DNA of 64,000 nt, taken from assembly GCA_943370175.1 (NCBI GenBank), contig CALRPU020000006.1, positions 93,048-157,047 on the forward strand, in the 5' to 3' direction. The stretch comes from Ideonella_A intermedia_A. GTDB taxonomy: Bacteria > Pseudomonadota > Gammaproteobacteria > Burkholderiales > Burkholderiaceae_C. The notes beneath the pieces are model-generated. The model searched no databases. It worked only from the letters and a program-made list of their open reading frames with translations, and had not been told where the DNA came from. Shown piece by piece: positions 24,338 to 32,462 of this stretch. Within the stretch, counting starts at the first letter, position 1. Each line of letters starts with the position of its first letter. The translations under genes and the position numbers were made by a program.

Positions 24338-25192
24338 TCAGGGTGATGTGGTCAGGCGGGCCGACGCGACGGGGTCGCGCAGCGGGTTCTGCAACGCGAG
24401 GTCGGCGAGCAACTGCAACCCCTCGGCGGTACGCGGGCCGTACCAGCTCAGCCGTTCGCCGTCGACCAGGCGCACGCGGGCGTTCGGGCACAGCGCCGCG
24501 GCGTCGGCCACGTGCTGATCGCCGAAGGCGTAAGGCTCGGAGCTGAGCAAGACCTCGTCGATGTCGCACAGCCAGGGCTCGTGGCCGGTCAGCGCGGGGT
24601 AGCGCGCGGCGCCGTGCTCGCCGCCGCTGTGCGCCGGCCAGGTCGTCCAACCGACCTCGGCCAGCATGCGGGCGATGTAGGTGTCGCGCGCCACCGTCAT
24701 CCACGGGTCGCGCCAGATCAGGTACAGCACGCGGCGCGGCACAGCGCGCGTTGCCGCGTGCCCCGCGCGGGCCAGGGCCTGCGTCAGCCCGAGGTTCATG
24801 GCGCCCGCGCGCTCGGCCATCGCGTGCCGGGCCGCGGTGGGCAGGAACCCGGCCAGTTCGGTGGTCAGCTGGTCGATGAGGGCGGGCAGGTCGCGTGGCC
24901 CGCCCGGGTGGGTCACGACCACGCGCGGCCGCTCGGCATCCGGCCACTGGCCGATGGCCTGCACGGTGTCGAGCCGGTTTTCGTCGACGTTGACGAGGAC
25001 ATGGGTGGGGCGCAGGGCGCGCAGGCGCGGGAGGTTCACGTCCTTGGTGCCGCCCACCTTCGCAATGTCCCTCACCTGGTCGGCGGGGTGGATGCAAAAG
25101 CCGGTGCGCGCCACCAGCCAGTCACGCAGGCCCAGGCCGATGGCGAGTTCGGTCAGGCTGGGCACGAGGCTCGCTAATCGGACGGGAGTCAT
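24338..25192 (-). CDS. Cobalamin-binding (BtuF-like) periplasmic-binding-fold protein
   Basis: The product has 284 aa. It has the helical-backbone metal-receptor layout: RLASLVPSLTELAIGLG, VGGTKDVNLPRLRALRPTHVL, and a C-terminal segment on the order of VLLSSEPYAFG. BtuF-type proteins bind vitamin B12 for an ABC importer. It has no signal peptide at the predicted start (MTPVRLASLVPS), so either the start is misplaced or the protein is cytosolic, as some members of the family are. No btuCD genes are adjacent. The marC gene follows closely. Confidence 0.82.
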   Translation of the reverse strand: MTPVRLASLVPSLTELAIGLGLRDWLVARTGFCIHPADQVRDIAKVGGTKDVNLPRLRALRPTHVLVNVDENRLDTVQAIGQWPDAERPRVVVTHPGGPRDLPALIDQLTTELAGFLPTAARHAMAERAGAMNLGLTQALARAGHAATRAVPRRVLYLIWRDPWMTVARDTYIARMLAEVGWTTWPAHSGGEHGAARYPALTGHEPWLCDIDEVLLSSEPYAFGDQHVADAAALCPNARVRLVDGERLSWYGPRTAEGLQLLADLALQNPLRDPVASARLTTSP

Positions 25193-25308
25193 GGCGCGGG
25201 GTGGTGCATGCGTGCGTCAAACACGTCCAAAAGGGTGCGTGGGCGGCGGCGAGGCCCGGGAAAACCTCAATTTTTCAATGGGTTGCGCCAAAGCCGCACG
25301 ATAAGGCT

Positions 25309-25338
25309 TTGCAAGCTTGCAGAAAATGACTTGATAAT
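25309..25338 (+). promoter_or_regulatory. Sigma-70-like promoter of the RNA-binding protein gene
   Basis: TTGCAA at 25309-25314 and GATAAT at 25333-25338 are separated by 18 bases in a locally AT-rich stretch. Transcription from here would give a leader of about 95 bases before ATG 25440. Long leaders are common for cold-shock-type RNA-binding protein genes. Confidence 0.6.
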
Positions 25339-25439
25339 GGAAATTCTGTGTTTGGAGTCCGCGCCTTCGCTTGAATGGGTCAGGATGGGTAGAAGCTCCA
25401 CATGGGTATCTGGGTCATCAGGAAAGAAAGGCGCTCTCG

Positions 25440-25946
25440 ATGGGCAACAAACTCTACGTCGGCAACCTCGCCTACAGCGTGCGCGACGACAGTCTTCAGC
25501 AAGCGTTCTCGCAGTTCGGCACAGTCACGTCGGCCAAGGTCATGATGGACCGGGAAACCGGTCGTTCCAAGGGCTTCGGCTTCGTGGAAATGGGCTCTGA
25601 CGCGGAAGCTCAAACCGCCATCAACGGCATGAACGGCCAAATGCTCGACGGCCGTGCCGTGGTCGTCAACGAAGCACGTCCCCGTGAAGACCGCCCCGGC
25701 GGCTTCGGCGGCGGCGGCGGCCGCTCTGGCGGCGGCGGCTTTGGCGGCGGTGGTGGTGGCGGCTACGGCGGGGGCGGCGGTGGCCGCTCCGGTGGTGGTG
25801 GCTACGGCGGCGGCGGCGGTGGCGGCTACGGCGGTGGTGGCGGTGGCCGCTCCGGCGGCGGCGGCTACGGCAGCGGCGGTGGTGGTCGCTCGGGCGGCGG
25901 CGGTGGTGGCTACGGCGGTGGCGGCGGTGGCCGCGGCGGCTACTGA
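25440..25946 (+). CDS. Glycine-rich RNA-binding protein with one RRM domain
   Basis: The product has 168 aa from ATG 25440. A single RRM (residues 4-80) has RNP2 LYVGNL and RNP1 KGFGFVEM. The C-terminal half is a Gly-rich tail of repeated GGGGYGGGG, RSGGGG and SGGGG units. Such proteins (Rbp-like) bind single-stranded RNA and act as RNA chaperones, often in the cold. The gene has its own promoter, a long 5' leader and a strong downstream terminator, so it is a single-gene transcription unit. The tail is encoded by tandem GGC-rich repeats that could vary in length by slippage. Confidence 0.92.
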   Translation: MGNKLYVGNLAYSVRDDSLQQAFSQFGTVTSAKVMMDRETGRSKGFGFVEMGSDAEAQTAINGMNGQMLDGRAVVVNEARPREDRPGGFGGGGGRSGGGGFGGGGGGGYGGGGGGRSGGGGYGGGGGGGYGGGGGGRSGGGGYGSGGGGRSGGGGGGYGGGGGGRGGY

Positions 25947-25962
25947 GTCCCCATGAACTCCG

Positions 25963-26043
25963 CCCTCAGCGCGCTGCGTTGAGGGCCACATCCCGATTCG
26001 TCGGGTGATCAAGGCGGCACCGTTTTGCGGTGGCCGCCTTTTT
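25963..26043 (+). terminator. Triple hairpin ending in a rho-independent terminator
   Basis: Three stem-loops follow the RNA-binding protein gene. The first is CCCTCAGCGC / GCGTTGAGGG at 25963-25985 (one wobble). The second is CCCGA-TTCG-TCGGG at 25991-26004, a tetraloop hairpin. The third, at 26011-26043, pairs GGCGG with CCGCC and ACCG with CGGT and is followed by TTTTT. The last has the form of an intrinsic terminator; the others may stabilise the mRNA 3' end. Confidence 0.8.
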
Positions 26044-26076
26044 CATGGCCCGAGGGGTTGTGCCCCGAGGTGGCGG

Positions 26077-26865
26077 TCAACCCGCTGAGGACTCGCCGCG
26101 ACGGTGCTTGCGTGGCCGCCCGGCCAGCACCCGGTCGTACAACGCGTTGGGCAGGGCACGCAGCAGCCACGCCACCACGCCCATTTGCCAGGGAATCACG
26201 CGGTACGACACACCAGCGTCGATGGCCCGCATCGCCTGCTCGGCAAACGCTTGCGGCGACATCAGGAAAGGCATGCTGTAGCGGTTCTGGCGCGTCAACG
26301 GGGTGTCGATGTAGCCGGGCAGCAACGTGACCACGCGCACGCCGTGCGGCCGGCACTCGCCGCGCAGGCTCTCGCAATAGCTGATCACCGCGGCCTTGCT
26401 GGAACAGTAGGCGCCGTGGCCCGGCAGGCCGCGGATGCCGGCCACACTGGCCACCCCCACCAGCCGACCACTGCCGCGTTCGCACATGGCCCGCACAAAG
26501 GGCTGAAAGGTCGCGGCCATGCCGAGGTTGTTGGTCTCGTAGGTCAGGCGCATCACGTCGAGGTCGTCGGCCTCGGCGGTGTCCATGCCCACGCTGATGC
26601 CGGCGTTGGCGATCACGGTGTCCGGCACGCCGCATTCCGCGAGGCATTGGCGGCCCATGGCCATCATGGCCTGCAGGTCACGCACGTCGGCGCCGTACAC
26701 CGTGGCCCGGTCGGCGCCGACCCCCTGGGACGCGAGCCACGCGTGGACCTCGGCCGTGCGCCGCGCCACCAGCACCACGCGGTGGCCCGAGGCCAGGCAC
26801 TGCGCCGCCAGCGCCTGCCCGATGCCGCTGGACGCGCCCGTGATGAGAACCAGTGCGGACGTCAT
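26077..26865 (-). CDS. Short-chain dehydrogenase/reductase
   Basis: The product has 262 aa from ATG 26865 (ATG 26877 would add four residues). Cofactor motif TGASSGIG near residue 9, NAG near 85, and the catalytic YCSSK near 148-152 identify the classical SDR family, with LITGASSGIGQALA at the N-terminus. It would oxidise or reduce an NAD(P)-linked alcohol or ketone. The start lies a few bases downstream of the lptC stop, so the gene is probably cotranscribed with the LPS genes. The substrate is unknown, and a hydrophobic C-terminal stretch (about 225-240) may associate it with the membrane. Confidence 0.88.
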   Translation of the reverse strand: MTSALVLITGASSGIGQALAAQCLASGHRVVLVARRTAEVHAWLASQGVGADRATVYGADVRDLQAMMAMGRQCLAECGVPDTVIANAGISVGMDTAEADDLDVMRLTYETNNLGMAATFQPFVRAMCERGSGRLVGVASVAGIRGLPGHGAYCSSKAAVISYCESLRGECRPHGVRVVTLLPGYIDTPLTRQNRYSMPFLMSPQAFAEQAMRAIDAGVSYRVIPWQMGVVAWLLRALPNALYDRVLAGRPRKHRRGESSAG

Positions 26866-26882
26866 GACTTGCTCCATCGCGC

Positions 26883-27563
26883 TCAAGGCGCCGACGCAGC
26901 GCGGCCGCGTGGGGTGGCAAAGGTGGCCCGCACCCGCCCATTGAGCTGGACGCGCTGCTGGGCATGGCGGTAGTCCAAGGTGGCGGCGCTCAACACGGCG
27001 CCGCCACGCCGCACCGTCACCGGCAGGTGCGACTTGACCACCTCGGTGTCGAGGAAGGCGTGCAGGAATTCGCCGCGAAACTCCACCTCGTCGCCCTCGG
27101 TCGCCGCTTGGCGCACCACGTGGGCGCCGCCCAGCAGCTGGACCTCGGTGCCGTCGCCGTTGCTGATGGCGCGCGCCGCCGTGGCCACTGTGACCTGGCC
27201 GTCGGCGGTGTAGGCGCGGATGCGGGGCTGGTCCACTTCCAAGGTGTCGTTGTCGGGGTAGTGGCGCAGCACCGTGCCCTCGATCTGCACCCGCAGCGCG
27301 CCATCGCGGGCGAAGCGCTGCACGGTGAAGTTGCCCATCGTGTAGTCGGGCACGTGGCGCGGCGGGCCGGCGGCACGGTCGTCGCCCGGCACGGCCGAGT
27401 TGGTCACCAGCCACCAGGTGCCCAGGGCCAGCAAGGCCATCAGCAGCAAGGGCAGGTAGGCCGAGACCTGGTCACGCAGCCGCGTCCCCAGGCCGATCGC
27501 CGCCGCGCCAGGCCGTGGGGCGGGCGCCGGCAGGGCGCTGCCCAGGTCAGTGAGCGGCGCCAT
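26883..27563 (-). CDS. lptC: LPS export ABC transporter periplasmic protein LptC
   Basis: The product has 226 aa. One transmembrane segment (about 34-53, YLPLLLMALLALGTWWLV) is followed by a periplasmic domain of the OstA/LptC type with VPDYTMGNFTVQRF, GQVTVATAARAISNGDGTEVQLLGGA and LSAATLDYRHAQQRVQLNG. LptC sits in the inner membrane and hands LPS from LptBFG to LptA. It overlaps kdsC by 17 bases, as in the common kdsD-kdsC-lptC order. In most relatives lptA and lptB follow; here an SDR gene follows instead, so those genes must lie elsewhere. Confidence 0.88.
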   Translation of the reverse strand: MAPLTDLGSALPAPAPRPGAAAIGLGTRLRDQVSAYLPLLLMALLALGTWWLVTNSAVPGDDRAAGPPRHVPDYTMGNFTVQRFARDGALRVQIEGTVLRHYPDNDTLEVDQPRIRAYTADGQVTVATAARAISNGDGTEVQLLGGAHVVRQAATEGDEVEFRGEFLHAFLDTEVVKSHLPVTVRRGGAVLSAATLDYRHAQQRVQLNGRVRATFATPRGRAASAP

Positions 27564-28149
27564 CGAGCGTGGTCAAGTGGCCGTTCAGCAGCTCGGCGTA
27601 GCGGCCGGCGGCGGTGAGCAGCAGGTCGCAGCATTCCCGCGCCGCGCCGTGGCCGCCCTCGACTTCGGTCACGTGGGTGGCGATGGCGCGCACCTCCACA
27701 TGGGCTTGGCGGGGCGCGCAGGCAAAGGCGGCGCGCAACATCAACGGCAGGTCGGGCCAGTCGTCGCCCATGGCGGCCACCGCCGTCCACGGCAGACCCA
27801 GGCGCGCCAGCAGCGGCTCGGCGGCGGCGAGCTTGTCGCCGGCGCCGTACACCGCGTGCGCGATGCCCAGGTCGGCCACACGCCGGCGCACCGCCGGCGA
27901 ATCGCGACCCGTGATGACGATCGGCTCGATGCCGCCGCGGGCCAGCAGCTTCAGGCCATGGCCGTCCAGCGTGTTGAAGGCCTTCACGCCTTCGCCGTGC
28001 TCGCCGATGTAGATGCGGCCATCGGTCAGCACGCCGTCCACGTCGAAGATGGCCGCCCGCACGCCCTGGGCGCGCAACAGCAGTTCCGGCGCGAAGCTCC
28101 GCTGGGGGACCAGGCGACGGGGCGCACCGGGGTGAGCGTGATCGGCCAT
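27547..28149 (-). CDS. kdsC: 3-deoxy-D-manno-octulosonate 8-phosphate phosphatase KdsC
   Basis: The product has 200 aa and belongs to the HAD superfamily. The nucleophile motif FDVDGVLTDG lies near residues 35-44, TGR of motif II near 80, and MGDDWPDL of motif IV near 127. It removes phosphate from KDO-8-phosphate in the KDO branch of LPS biosynthesis. The first ~25 residues form an extension before the HAD core. Its start codon shares one base with the kdsD stop (TGATG), so the two genes are translationally coupled. The length is typical (about 170-190 aa plus the extension). Confidence 0.92.
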   Translation of the reverse strand: MADHAHPGAPRRLVPQRSFAPELLLRAQGVRAAIFDVDGVLTDGRIYIGEHGEGVKAFNTLDGHGLKLLARGGIEPIVITGRDSPAVRRRVADLGIAHAVYGAGDKLAAAEPLLARLGLPWTAVAAMGDDWPDLPLMLRAAFACAPRQAHVEVRAIATHVTEVEGGHGAARECCDLLLTAAGRYAELLNGHLTTLDGAAH

Positions 28150-29171
28150 CAGATCACCTTGGCCCGCATGAGGTCGTTGCTGTTCAGTGCGCCCACCAGC
28201 ACGCCCTGGGCGTCGACGACCAGCACGCTGGTCACGCGGTGCTGTTCCATCACGTCCGCGGCGTGCACGGCCAGGTCGTCGTCGCGCACCCGGCGCGGCG
28301 CGGTGTGCATCACCTCGCGGGCGCGCAGGCCGCGCAGGTCGCGTTCTTGTTCGATCAGGCGGCGCAGGTCGCCGTCGGTGAAGATGCCCAGCACCTGGCG
28401 GCCAGCGTCGACCACCGCGGTGAACCCCAGGCCCTTGCCGGTCATCTCGCGCAGCATCGCGGTGAAGCTTTCATCGGGGCCGACGGTGGGCAGGGCCTCA
28501 CCGCTGCGCATGAGGTCGCGCACGTGCATCAGCAGCTTGCGGCCCAGGCTGCCGCCCGGGTGCGAGCGGGCGAAGTCTTCTTCGCGGAAGCCGCGGGCGT
28601 CCAGCAAGGCGACCGCCAGCGCGTCCCCCAAGGCCATTTGCGCGGTGGTGCTGGCGGTGGGCGCGAGGTTCAGTGGGCAGGCCTCCTGGTCAACCGCACT
28701 GTCCAGCACCTGATCGGCATGGCGGGCCAAGGTCGAGTCGGCGCGGCCGGTCATGGCCACCAGCGCCACGCCCAGCCGCTTCATGGCCGGCAGGATCGCG
28801 GCCAGCTCATCGCTTTCGCCGGAATTGGAGATCGCCAGCACCACGTCGCCGGGCATCACCATGCCCAGGTCGCCATGGCTGGCCTCGGCCGGGTGCACGA
28901 ACATCGCCGGCGTGCCGGTGGACGCCAGCGTGGCGGCAACCTTGCGTCCCACGTGGCCGCTCTTGCCCATGCCCATCACCACCACCCGGCCCTGGCCCTG
29001 GAGGATCAATTCGACCGTTCGCGCGAAGGCCTCGCCCTGGCGCGACTTCAAGCCCTGAAGGGCACGGGCTTCGATGTCGAAGGTCGCGCGTGCCCATTGC
29101 AGGGCCCGCTCGGCGTCGAAGGGGCGCAAGGGCCTGGCGGCCTGCGGCGCGCCGGGAGGATGAGGATCCAT
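28149..29171 (-). CDS. kdsD: Arabinose-5-phosphate isomerase KdsD (KpsF/GutQ family)
   Basis: The product has 340 aa from ATG 29171 (a TTG lies two codons upstream). A SIS domain (about 40-175) carries GMGKSGHVGRK, HPAEASHGDLG and ISNSGESDE, followed by two CBS domains (about 205-335). It converts ribulose-5-phosphate to arabinose-5-phosphate, the first step to KDO. It is followed by kdsC and lptC, forming an LPS biosynthesis/export unit. It is divergent from the Kef-type antiporter gene, with about 105 bases between the start codons. Confidence 0.93.
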   Translation of the reverse strand: MDPHPPGAPQAARPLRPFDAERALQWARATFDIEARALQGLKSRQGEAFARTVELILQGQGRVVVMGMGKSGHVGRKVAATLASTGTPAMFVHPAEASHGDLGMVMPGDVVLAISNSGESDELAAILPAMKRLGVALVAMTGRADSTLARHADQVLDSAVDQEACPLNLAPTASTTAQMALGDALAVALLDARGFREEDFARSHPGGSLGRKLLMHVRDLMRSGEALPTVGPDESFTAMLREMTGKGLGFTAVVDAGRQVLGIFTDGDLRRLIEQERDLRGLRAREVMHTAPRRVRDDDLAVHAADVMEQHRVTSVLVVDAQGVLVGALNSNDLMRAKVI

Positions 29172-29276
29172 GCTCAAGGGCTCGTCGATTCAGCGTCGGC
29201 TAGCATTGGACGGAACGGCATTCGACGATTGTAGGCACGCCCCCTTTGGCGGCGCCCCGTGCCCTCCAAACCCCCC

Positions 29277-31289
29277 ATGGCCTCGACGCTCGCACTGGTG
29301 TTGCTGTACCTGATCGCCGCCGTGGCGGGCGTGGTCGTGTGCCGCTCGCTGAAGCTGCCGCCGATGCTGGGCTACCTCGCGGTGGGCGTGCTGATCGGCC
29401 CGAACGCGCTGGCGCTGGCGCGCGACTCCGCCGGCGTCACCTACCTGGCCGAGTTCGGCGTGGTTTTCCTGATGTTCGTGATCGGGCTGGAATTCAACCT
29501 GCCCAAGCTCAAGAGCATGCGCCGCCTGGTCTTCGGCCTCGGGCTCGCTCAGGTGGTGTTGACGATCGCGGGGTCGGTGGCCGGGCACGCGCTGCTGGGC
29601 TGGTTGTTCTCGTTCACCAGCCAGCCTTGGCAGCTGTCGTGGCAGGGTGCCATCGTGCTGGGCAGCGCCATGGCCATGTCCAGCACCGCCATCGTCGTGA
29701 AGATGATGGCCGACCGGCTGGAGCTGGAAAGCGAGCACGGCCGGCGCGTGATGGGCGTGCTGTTGTTCCAGGACCTGGCCGTGGTGCCCTTGCTGGTGTT
29801 GATTCCCGCGCTCGACTCCAGCGGCCACGACATGGCGGTGTCGCTGGGCTCGGCGGCGGTCAAGGCCACGGTGTTGCTTGCGTTGCTGCTGGTGGGCGGC
29901 CAGAAGGTGATGCGCTGGTGGCTGACCCTGGTCGTGCGCCGCAAGAGCGAAGAGCTTTTTGTCCTGAACCTGCTGCTGATCACGCTGGGCCTGGCCTGGC
30001 TGACCGAGCACTTCGGCCTGTCCCTCGCGCTGGGCGCCTTCGTGGCCGGCATGCTGGTGGCCGAGACCGAGTTCAAGCACCAGGTGGAAACCGACATCCG
30101 CCCCTTCCACGATGTGCTGCTGGGGCTGTTCTTCATCACCATCGGCATGAAGCTCGACTGGCGTCCGGTGCTGGACCAGTGGCTGCTCGTGCTGCTGCTG
30201 ACCTTGCTGCCGGTGGTCGCGAAGTTCGTGCTGGTCGCCGCCATCGCGCGCGTGTTCGGCGCCGCACCCGGCACGGCGCTGCGCACCGGCCTGTACCTGG
30301 CGCAGGCCGGCGAATTCGGCTTCGTGCTGCTCACCTTGGGCGCGCAACAGCAGCTGATCCAGCCCCAATGGCTGAGCCCTGTGTTGGCCAGCATGGTGCT
30401 GTCGATGTTGGCCACGCCCTTCCTCATCATGCACAGCGACCGCATCGTGCTGAAGTTGTCGGCCAGCGACTGGCTGATGCAGTCGGTGGCGATGACCACC
30501 ATCGCCAAGCGCGCCATCAACACCCAGGCCCACATCATCATTGCGGGCTACGGGCGCAGCGGCCAGAACCTGGCGCGCATCCTCGACGGCGAATCCATTC
30601 CCTACATGGCGCTGGACCTCGACCCCGACCGCGTGCGCCAGGCCGCTGCCGCCGGGCAGAGCGTGGTCTTCGGCGACGCCGCCCGCCTGCAAAGCCTGAT
30701 GGCCGCCGGCCTGGCCCGCGCCAACGCGGTGGTGGTCAGCTACCACGACATCCCGTCGGCGATGAAGATCCTGCACCTGGTGCAGGAACACGCGCCCACC
30801 GTGCCCGTCATCGTGCGCACGCTGGACGACAGCCACCTCGAGCGCCTGCAGGCCGCCGGCGCCACGGTGGTGGTGCCCGAGGCGATCGAGGGGTCGCTGA
30901 TGCTGGCAAGCCACGCGCTGGCCCTGGTCGGCGTGCCGATGCGCCGCGTGATCCGTGTCGTGCAAGACCAGCGCGACGCCCGCTACCGCCTGCTGCGGGG
31001 CTACTTCCACGGGGCCGACGACGACACCGCGGACGACCTGATGACCGCGCGCCTGCTCAGCATCACGCTGCCGCAAGCCGGGGCCTGCCTGGGGCACTCG
31101 CTGGCTTCGCTGGCGCTGGGCGGCATCGGCGTCAGCGTGGCGTCGGTGCGGCGCGCCGCCGGCCAGGTGGTGGCACCGGAGGAGGCACTGGTGCTGTCGG
31201 CGGGCGACACGCTGGTGCTGTCCGGGCTGCCGGAGGCCCTGGCGCTGGCCGAGGCCAAGCTGCTGGGGCGAGGGCGCGTCCTGGCGTGA
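29277..31289 (+). CDS. CPA2 cation:proton antiporter, KefB/KefC family with TrkA domains
   Basis: The product has about 670 aa from ATG 29277 (GTG 29259 is upstream). An antiporter domain of about 12-13 membrane helices covers residues 1-380. It is followed by an RCK/TrkA-N domain with AGYGRSGQNLARIL (Rossmann glycine motif, near 424) and a TrkA-C domain at the end. Such proteins exchange K+ or Na+ for H+ across the inner membrane and are often gated by ligands bound to the RCK domain. The glutathione-binding specificity of KefC cannot be confirmed from sequence. It is followed by apt about 70 bases downstream. Confidence 0.9.
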   Translation: MASTLALVLLYLIAAVAGVVVCRSLKLPPMLGYLAVGVLIGPNALALARDSAGVTYLAEFGVVFLMFVIGLEFNLPKLKSMRRLVFGLGLAQVVLTIAGSVAGHALLGWLFSFTSQPWQLSWQGAIVLGSAMAMSSTAIVVKMMADRLELESEHGRRVMGVLLFQDLAVVPLLVLIPALDSSGHDMAVSLGSAAVKATVLLALLLVGGQKVMRWWLTLVVRRKSEELFVLNLLLITLGLAWLTEHFGLSLALGAFVAGMLVAETEFKHQVETDIRPFHDVLLGLFFITIGMKLDWRPVLDQWLLVLLLTLLPVVAKFVLVAAIARVFGAAPGTALRTGLYLAQAGEFGFVLLTLGAQQQLIQPQWLSPVLASMVLSMLATPFLIMHSDRIVLKLSASDWLMQSVAMTTIAKRAINTQAHIIIAGYGRSGQNLARILDGESIPYMALDLDPDRVRQAAAAGQSVVFGDAARLQSLMAAGLARANAVVVSYHDIPSAMKILHLVQEHAPTVPVIVRTLDDSHLERLQAAGATVVVPEAIEGSLMLASHALALVGVPMRRVIRVVQDQRDARYRLLRGYFHGADDDTADDLMTARLLSITLPQAGACLGHSLASLALGGIGVSVASVRRAAGQVVAPEEALVLSAGDTLVLSGLPEALALAEAKLLGRGRVLA

Positions 31290-31358
31290 GCCTTCGGGGC
31301 CCAATGGGCGGGCGCGCTCGGTCAGAATGCGCACCGCCATCCACCGCAAGGACCCCCC

Positions 31359-31907
31359 GTGGCCGAACTCACCCCGAACGAGGAACTCAAGCGCCTGATC
31401 CGCACCGTGCCGGACTGGCCGGCGCCCGGCGTGCAGTTTCGTGACATCACGCCGCTGCTGGCCAACCCACGCGGCTTCCGGCTGCTGATCGACCAATTCG
31501 TGCACCGCTACTTCGACGTCAAACCCAGCCTGGTGGCCGGGCTGGACGCGCGTGGCTTCATCATCGGCTCGGTGCTCGCCTACGAGCTGAACATCGGTTT
31601 TGTGCCGATCCGCAAGAAGGGCAAGCTGCCCTTCACCACCGTCGAGGAAACCTACGAGCTGGAGTACGGCAGCGCCACCGTCGAGATGCACACCGACGCC
31701 GTGAAGGCCGGCGACCGCGTGCTGCTGATCGACGACCTGATCGCCACCGGCGGCACGATGATGGCCGGTCGGCGCCTGCTGGAACGCCTGGGGGCCACCG
31801 TGATCGAGGGCGCTGCCATCGTCGACCTGCCCGAACTGGGTGGGTCGCAGAAGCTTCGCGAGTCGGGGCTGAACCTGTTCACGCTGGTGAGCTTCGAGGG
31901 CCATTGA
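31359..31907 (+). CDS. apt: Adenine phosphoribosyltransferase
   Basis: The product has 182 aa and starts at GTG 31359. The PRPP-binding motif LLIDDLIATGGTMM lies near residues 125-138, preceded by GLDARGFIIGSVLA, typical of Apt. It salvages adenine to AMP using PRPP in the cytosol. Length and motif order match the family closely. It follows the Kef-type gene on the same strand after about 70 bases. Confidence 0.95.
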   Translation: MAELTPNEELKRLIRTVPDWPAPGVQFRDITPLLANPRGFRLLIDQFVHRYFDVKPSLVAGLDARGFIIGSVLAYELNIGFVPIRKKGKLPFTTVEETYELEYGSATVEMHTDAVKAGDRVLLIDDLIATGGTMMAGRRLLERLGATVIEGAAIVDLPELGGSQKLRESGLNLFTLVSFEGH

Positions 31908-31943
31908 GCCCCGCCCACCCGCCCGGCGGGATGCGCCCGCCGC

Positions 31944-32411
31944 TCAAATGAACGGGGTTTGCCGCGCCAGCGTGGCGCGCATGCGGGTGGACATCACCAC
32001 CCCGGCCGCCCGCAGAAAGTCCAGCGCCAGCGGGGGCACGCGCGCGGCCAGTTGCTCGAAGCGCTGCGCACTCAAGGCCCACAGCACGCAGGGCGTCAAG
32101 GTGCTGACGCTGGCCATCCGCGCGCCCTCGCCGAACAGGCTGGGCTCACCGACGATGGACCCGGCGCGCAGGATGGCCAGCTTGGCACCCGTGGTCGGGC
32201 CACCCGTCACATAGACCTGCAGCGATCCCCGCCCGACAAAGTAGCAAACGCGGTCTGTCTCGCCCTGCTCGATCAACACCTCTTCGGCCTTCATCTCGAA
32301 GGGAATCAGGTAGTTCTCGATGGTTTGCCACTGCAGCATCGTGAAACCGGCCTTGAACGCGTCGGGCGCGTTCAAGGTGTTGATCGCTTCGACCAATTCA
32401 CTGAGGTCCAT
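31944..32411 (-). CDS. Cyclic nucleotide-binding domain protein without HTH
   Basis: The product has 155 aa from ATG 32411 (GTG 32423 would add four residues). One cNMP-binding domain (about 28-145) shows the beta-roll pattern FEMKAEEVLIEQGETDRVCYFVGRGSLQVYV and the phosphate-cassette-like GEPSLFGEGARMAS. There is no helix-turn-helix after it, so it is a stand-alone sensor rather than a Crp-type regulator. It may act in trans on another protein. The last 36 bases before apt's stop region are convergent with it. The ligand (cAMP, cGMP or none) is unknown. Confidence 0.78.
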   Translation of the reverse strand: MDLSELVEAINTLNAPDAFKAGFTMLQWQTIENYLIPFEMKAEEVLIEQGETDRVCYFVGRGSLQVYVTGGPTTGAKLAILRAGSIVGEPSLFGEGARMASVSTLTPCVLWALSAQRFEQLAARVPPLALDFLRAAGVVMSTRMRATLARQTPFI

Positions 32412-32462
32412 GGTGGCATTCACAGGGCGCTGGGTGTGCGGATTATCACGCCCGTGCCCGCC

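Noticed and set aside
29190..31904. Minus-strand open frame opposite the Kef-type antiporter and apt
   Set aside because: High-GC shadow of well-recognised genes; low-complexity translation and no start context.
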